A stretch of DNA of 64,000 nucleotides from PALSA-1006 sp964571195. GTDB lineage: Bacteria > Pseudomonadota > Gammaproteobacteria > Burkholderiales > Gallionellaceae. The DNA lies in assembly GCA_964571195.1 (NCBI GenBank), contig CAZNAD010000008.1, forward strand, positions 1-64,000. The letters are read 5' to 3'. Under the pieces are notes generated by a model. That model saw only the letters and a program-made list of their open reading frames with translations, did not search any database and was not told the origin of the DNA. Below, piece by piece: positions 60,828 to 64,000 of this stretch (positions are counted from its first letter, which is position 1; every line of letters starts with the position of its first letter). The position numbers and the translations under genes are program-made.

Positions 60828-62009
60828 TCATCTGTCCCAAGTGTTGACCGTGTGGCAGCCACTGTTGTCGCAGTTGTAATATGTTGAGCCGACGGCCGGT
60901 GTCCCGTGTTCTTCTGCGGCCTTGGCCAGATGGCAGGAAGCACAGGTGTGTTTACCCTGTTGTGCGGCATGATTGAATGTCCAGGATGTCGTCGTGTGGC
61001 AGGCATCGCAGGAGGCCAGATAGGCTGTCGCAGTGTGGTTGCTTGGCCGTTTGGCAAGATGGCACTCTAGGCACCGGTTCGCCTCGTTACCCGTATGTCC
61101 GGAGGCTCCCAGCCATGTGGTATAGGATCGGTGGCAGACCTCACATCCCGATGTCGTTGAGATATGGTTGGTCTTCACGGGGGTGAAATTTGTGCCGGTG
61201 ACATAGCTGTGGCAAGTGGCACAGCTGGCAGCGCCGGAGTGATTGTATGCAGCAGATGACCACCTAGTCGTGCTGTGGCAACTGTCGCATGCATAGACAG
61301 CTCTGCCGCCTGATGAGTGGTTCGCAGGTTTTCCGGTGGGGTAAGCCGCGCTATTGTGGCAATTGGAGCAAGAACCCGTGACGACAGCGACATGATTGAA
61401 CGTGGTCGGGATCCAGGCCACACTACGGTGGCACCGGTCGCAACTTTCCGTCGCTCTCAACCCGCTGCTGTGGCTAGCGGTCTTCCCTGTCGCGATCCTG
61501 TCGTTATGGCAGGTGGAACAGGAGCCTGGTTTGGCCATGCCGTGGTTGTATTTTGCCCCCAAGAAAGTGACGTTGTTGGTATGGCAGACCTCGCAAGACT
61601 CGGTCGTGGCGATGTGATTGAGCGACATTGCCGTTGCGATGATCCTCCGTCCCTTGGTGTGGCAGCCCGCACAGTTCCGGGGAGCACCTTTGAATATCCC
61701 GCCGGGGTGGCATGCAGCGCATTCAACGATGACATGTGCGCCGGTCAGAGGGAATCCTGTCACGGTGTGGTCGAATTTGCGCCGGGTGCGTTCGACGTAT
61801 ATTTGAGCATCCGCTTGAGATACGCCGCGTGTCAGACGTTCGAGTAGTTGGTCGAAATCTGGAGCGGGCTGACTTGGTTGCGGTTTCCCGGAGGTCATCG
61901 AGCCTTCAGAATGAGCCGCTGTCGCTGAAATGAGAAGCATTGCTGCCAGTGTCGCCGACAGCAATAGTCTGAAAAATGATTCGATTCTTTCAGAGGCAGC
62001 CCGTTTCAT
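60828..62009 (-). CDS. Secreted multihaem c-type cytochrome (12 CxxCH plus one CX4CH)
   Basis: A 393-residue protein with a signal peptide (about residues 1-38, cleavage near AHS). Twelve CxxCH motifs follow (CAACH, CAGCH, CEVCH, CSTCH, CDRCH, CSNCH, CDSCH, CATCH, CEVCH, CLECH, CDACH, CASCH) and a thirteenth CX4CH (CDNSGCH) at the C-terminus. NH-x-S/T repeats between them could provide distal His ligands. It should carry electrons in the periplasm, perhaps for metal respiration or iron oxidation. The start is ATG 62009, with AGGTG upstream; GTG 62021 is an alternative. No porin or CymA partner is in view. Confidence 0.92.
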   Translation of the reverse strand: MKRAASERIESFFRLLLSATLAAMLLISATAAHSEGSMTSGKPQPSQPAPDFDQLLERLTRGVSQADAQIYVERTRRKFDHTVTGFPLTGAHVIVECAACHPGGIFKGAPRNCAGCHTKGRRIIATAMSLNHIATTESCEVCHTNNVTFLGAKYNHGMAKPGSCSTCHNDRIATGKTASHSSGLRATESCDRCHRSVAWIPTTFNHVAVVTGSCSNCHNSAAYPTGKPANHSSGGRAVYACDSCHSTTRWSSAAYNHSGAASCATCHSYVTGTNFTPVKTNHISTTSGCEVCHRSYTTWLGASGHTGNEANRCLECHLAKRPSNHTATAYLASCDACHTTTSWTFNHAAQQGKHTCASCHLAKAAEEHGTPAVGSTYYNCDNSGCHTVNTWDR

Positions 62010-62070
62010 GTCCATCTTCACCTGACATCGCGGTGGCCTCTATTCTGCCACAAATCAATGAGGACTCAGC

Positions 62071-62096
62071 ACGCGCCGGGGAAAGGCTCGGCGCGC
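62071..62096 (-). terminator. GC-rich hairpin between PfkB kinase and cytochrome genes
   Basis: ACGCGCCG (62071-62078) pairs with CGGCGCGC (62089-62096), 7 of 8 plus one wobble, with a 10-base loop. It lies just after the kinase stop on the - strand. There is no T tract, so it may be a pause or RNA-stability hairpin rather than a true terminator. Confidence 0.4.
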
Positions 62097-62109
62097 GCTT
62101 CGGTGGGGG

Positions 62110-63048
62110 CTACAGGGTGACGGCGAAGCCGAAATGTTTCTTAAACAGATCGGCGATCTCGGCATGGGAGTGGCGGTGGTTCTGACCGCCACGGCTGGCG
62201 ATCTTGAGCGAACCCATCAGTGAGGCCAGGCGACCGGTCGTTTCCCAATCCCAGCCACGCTGGATGCCATACAGCAGACCTGCGCGATAGGCGTCGCCGC
62301 AACCGGTCGGATCGACCACGGCAACAGGCTTTGGGGTGGGGATGGCGATCTGTTTGCCGTCCGCATAGATGAGTGAACCGTCCGCACCCAGCGTGACGAT
62401 CAGTGCGGTGACGCGCTGTGCGATGTCGGCCAGTGTCTTGCCAGTCTTGTCTTGCAGCATCTTCGCTTCGTAATCGTTCACGGTGATGTAGTTCGCTTGC
62501 TCGATGAAATCGAGCAACTCGTTGCCGGAAAACATCGGCATTCCCTGTCCGGGATCGAATACGAAGGGGATATTGGCATCGGCGAACTCCTGCGCGTGTT
62601 TCAGCATGCCATCACGCCCATCCGGCGATACGATGCCGAGCGATACTTCTTTGGCGGCGTTCACATGGTTGAGGTGTGACATCGACATCGCTCCGGGGTG
62701 GAATGCGGTGATCTGGTTGTCGTCGAGATCGGTGGTGATAAACGCCTGTCCGGTGAAGTTGCCGGGTACGGTACGGATATGGGTCTGCGGCAAGCCAAGC
62801 TTCTCCAGACGTGTGGCGTAAGGACCGAAATCATCCCCTACTGTTGCCATGATCAACGGACGTCCGCCCAGCAATTGCAGGTTATAAGCGATGTTTCCTG
62901 CGCAGCCGCCGTATTCGCGGCGCATCTCCGGGACTAGGAAAGAAACATTGAGCACATGGATCTGTTCGGGGAGGATGTGCTTTTTGAAATGGTCCTTGAA
63001 CACCATGATGGTGTCATATGCCATAGAACCGCAGATCAGTGTATTCAT
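62110..63048 (-). CDS. PfkB-family carbohydrate/nucleoside kinase (adenosine-kinase-like)
   Basis: A 312-residue ribokinase-fold enzyme. The start MNTLICGSMAYDTIMVF, the GGCAGNIAYNLQLLGG substrate segment and the active-site DPTGCGDAYRAG (catalytic Asp) match bacterial adenosine-kinase-like PfkB proteins. It phosphorylates a nucleoside or sugar. A near-adjacent dgkA gene shares the strand with 55 bp between. Adenosine is the most likely substrate; ribose or another sugar cannot be excluded. Confidence 0.87.
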   Translation of the reverse strand: MNTLICGSMAYDTIMVFKDHFKKHILPEQIHVLNVSFLVPEMRREYGGCAGNIAYNLQLLGGRPLIMATVGDDFGPYATRLEKLGLPQTHIRTVPGNFTGQAFITTDLDDNQITAFHPGAMSMSHLNHVNAAKEVSLGIVSPDGRDGMLKHAQEFADANIPFVFDPGQGMPMFSGNELLDFIEQANYITVNDYEAKMLQDKTGKTLADIAQRVTALIVTLGADGSLIYADGKQIAIPTPKPVAVVDPTGCGDAYRAGLLYGIQRGWDWETTGRLASLMGSLKIASRGGQNHRHSHAEIADLFKKHFGFAVTL

Positions 63049-63103
63049 AAAATCGTTCCAGTTGGTTTGATTGGGTGTTACGGGAGAATTATATCAGCAG
63101 AGT

Positions 63104-63478
63104 CTAAGCGGATAACACCAAGGCCCACACGATGGCGGCGTTGATCAGACTCACCAACACTGCGGCACTGCCGATATCTTTTGCCCGTTTCGCCAGATCA
63201 TGGTCTTCCAGCGAGATCCGGTCCACCGTCGCTTCGATGGCTGAATTGACCAGTTCGACGATCAGCACCAGTAGTATGCTGCCTACCATCATGGCCTTGC
63301 CGAGATTGCCGACAGGCAACCAGAGTGCCAGCGGGATGGCGACTGCGGCGGCCAGCAGCTCCATGCGGAATGCATCCTCATGCTGGTATGCGGAACGGAA
63401 GCCGTGCATCGAATAACCCAGCGCGTTCCACAAACGTCGTAATCCGGTCTTGCCTTTGTAGGGGCTGTGCATGAACAA
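63104..63478 (-). CDS. dgkA: Diacylglycerol kinase
   Basis: A 124-residue membrane kinase with three transmembrane helices. The key segment VELVNSAIEATVDRIS and the downstream HDLAKRAKDIGSAAVL are canonical. It recycles diacylglycerol released by phosphoglycerol or phosphoethanolamine transfer to surface glycans. It begins 16 bases after the tpx stop. Confidence 0.93.
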   Translation of the reverse strand: MFMHSPYKGKTGLRRLWNALGYSMHGFRSAYQHEDAFRMELLAAAVAIPLALWLPVGNLGKAMMVGSILLVLIVELVNSAIEATVDRISLEDHDLAKRAKDIGSAAVLVSLINAAIVWALVLSA

Positions 63479-63494
63479 CCTCGAAGCAGTTCGT

Positions 63495-64000
63495 TTATTT
63501 CAATGCGGCTAATGCCGCATCGTAGTTGGGTTCATGGGTGATGTCGTCCACCAGCTCGGCATGCAGGATGCGGTCCTTCTCATCCAGCACCAGCACCGCG
63601 CGGGCGGTCACTCCGGCCAGTGCGGTGTCGGCGATCTTCACGCCGTAGTTGCGCATGAAGTCGCGACCACGCATGAGCGACAGCGTGACGACATTATCCA
63701 ATCCTTCTGTTACACAAAAACGACTCATGGCGAAAGGCAGGTCGGCGGAGATCACCAGTACCACGGTATTGTCCAACTTGCTTGCGGCCTCATTGAATTT
63801 GCGCGTGGACGTGGCACACACGGCGGTGTCCAAGCTCGGCACGATGTTGAGTACCTTGCGCTTGCCCGCGAAGCTTTGCAGAGACACGTCCTTCAGGTCT
63901 TTATCCACCAGCGTGAAAGCAGGTGCGGTCTGCCCGACGGCAGGGAAGGCTCCGAACAGGGTGACAGGTGCACCGGCGAGTGTGACTGCTGTTTTGTTGC
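63495..64000 (-). CDS. tpx: Thiol peroxidase (start lies outside window)
   Basis: An atypical 2-Cys peroxiredoxin reducing organic peroxides with thioredoxin. The frame is open to the right edge, and reading it from there gives VTLAGAPVTLFGAFPAVGQ before VDKDLKDVSL, so only a residue or two is missing at the N-terminus (about 167 residues visible). The peroxidatic Cys is in SLDTAVCATS (Ala replaces the usual Pro of TPVC) and the resolving Cys in SRFCVTEGLD. Treating the VDKDL codon as the start would wrongly shorten it. Confidence 0.93.
   Translation of the reverse strand, partial: NKTAVTLAGAPVTLFGAFPAVGQTAPAFTLVDKDLKDVSLQSFAGKRKVLNIVPSLDTAVCATSTRKFNEAASKLDNTVVLVISADLPFAMSRFCVTEGLDNVVTLSLMRGRDFMRNYGVKIADTALAGVTARAVLVLDEKDRILHAELVDDITHEPNYDAALAALK

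Noticed and set aside
61317..61847. 176-codon + strand frame across the multihaem cytochrome
   Set aside because: It is the mirror of the repeated CxxCH codons; no family resemblance.

Overview
The window reads as a chromosome segment of a Gram-negative, probably betaproteobacterial organism (Gallionellaceae / Nitrosomonadales-like is my best guess, by inference only). The signs are moderate GC, a periplasmic PQQ-dependent dehydrogenase with a pqqABCDE operon, a 12-13 haem secreted cytochrome, and LPS/exopolysaccharide genes of proteobacterial type. Gene density is very high, many genes overlap by ATGA or TGATG, and I see no rRNA, tRNA, CRISPR array, insertion sequence or phage gene. Most of the window (1-36.9 kb and 44.3-58.3 kb) is a large, patchwork surface-polysaccharide locus interrupted by small metabolic operons.

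Layout. 1-4.3 kb (+): two glycosyltransferases, a VTT-family membrane protein and a polyprenyl-phosphate-type GT2. 4.3-8.9 kb (+): a class II aldolase/short-chain dehydrogenase fusion followed by mtnP, apt and mtnA, which looks like a methylthioadenosine salvage (DHAP-shunt) operon. 9.0-14.6 kb (-): gtrA-like, gtrB-like GT2, then rfbF-rfbG-rfbH and an RfbJ-like reductase, for a CDP-3,6-dideoxyhexose. 14.9-20.0 kb (+): a PQQ dehydrogenase with an inserted cytochrome c domain and a 1012-residue YfhO-like membrane protein carrying a LamG-like domain. 20.2-31.5 kb (+): a GDP-heptose type operon (GHMP kinase, GmhA, nucleotidyltransferase, GmhB) mixed with a B12/radical SAM protein, a GDP-fucose-synthase-like reductase, a split transketolase, a ColD-like PLP dehydratase with His in place of Lys, an epimerase, an L-2-hydroxyglutarate oxidase and a Nudix hydrolase. 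31.5-38.4 kb (+): a GT-C-like protein, an AlgJ/AlgX-like protein with two copies of a C-terminal module, a small damaged reading frame, and an AlgI-like MBOAT O-acyltransferase.

38.4-44.2 kb: proline iminopeptidase (-), pqqABCDE (+; pqqA is only 24 codons) and an EmrB-type MFS exporter (-). 44.4-50.5 kb (+): glycosyltransferases around a GDP-mannose 4,6-dehydratase paralogue, gmd and fcl. 50.5-58.3 kb (-): a compact cassette containing a GT2, a small DMT-type membrane protein, KAS III, ketoreductase, methyltransferase, acyl carrier protein, GNAT protein, PIG-L deacetylase and a GT-C-like protein. I read it as a system that builds a special acyl group on a dedicated carrier, swaps it onto an amino sugar, and transfers that sugar from a lipid carrier in the periplasm. 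58.4-64.0 kb: housekeeping and stress genes (apaH, infA, cold-shock protein, fructosamine-kinase family, multihaem cytochrome, PfkB kinase, dgkA and tpx, the last cut by the window edge).

The strongest candidates for undescribed biology are (1) the acyl-carrier glycan-modification cassette at 50.5-58.3 kb, (2) the split transketolase plus His-type PLP dehydratase inside a GDP-heptose operon, which could make a branched or dideoxy heptose, and (3) the aldolase-dehydrogenase fusion beside mtnP/apt/mtnA. Long G tracts (10 G near the 5' end of the AlgJ-like gene, 9 G in the apt ribosome-binding site) and an in-frame 21-bp heptad repeat at the left edge could make surface genes variable.
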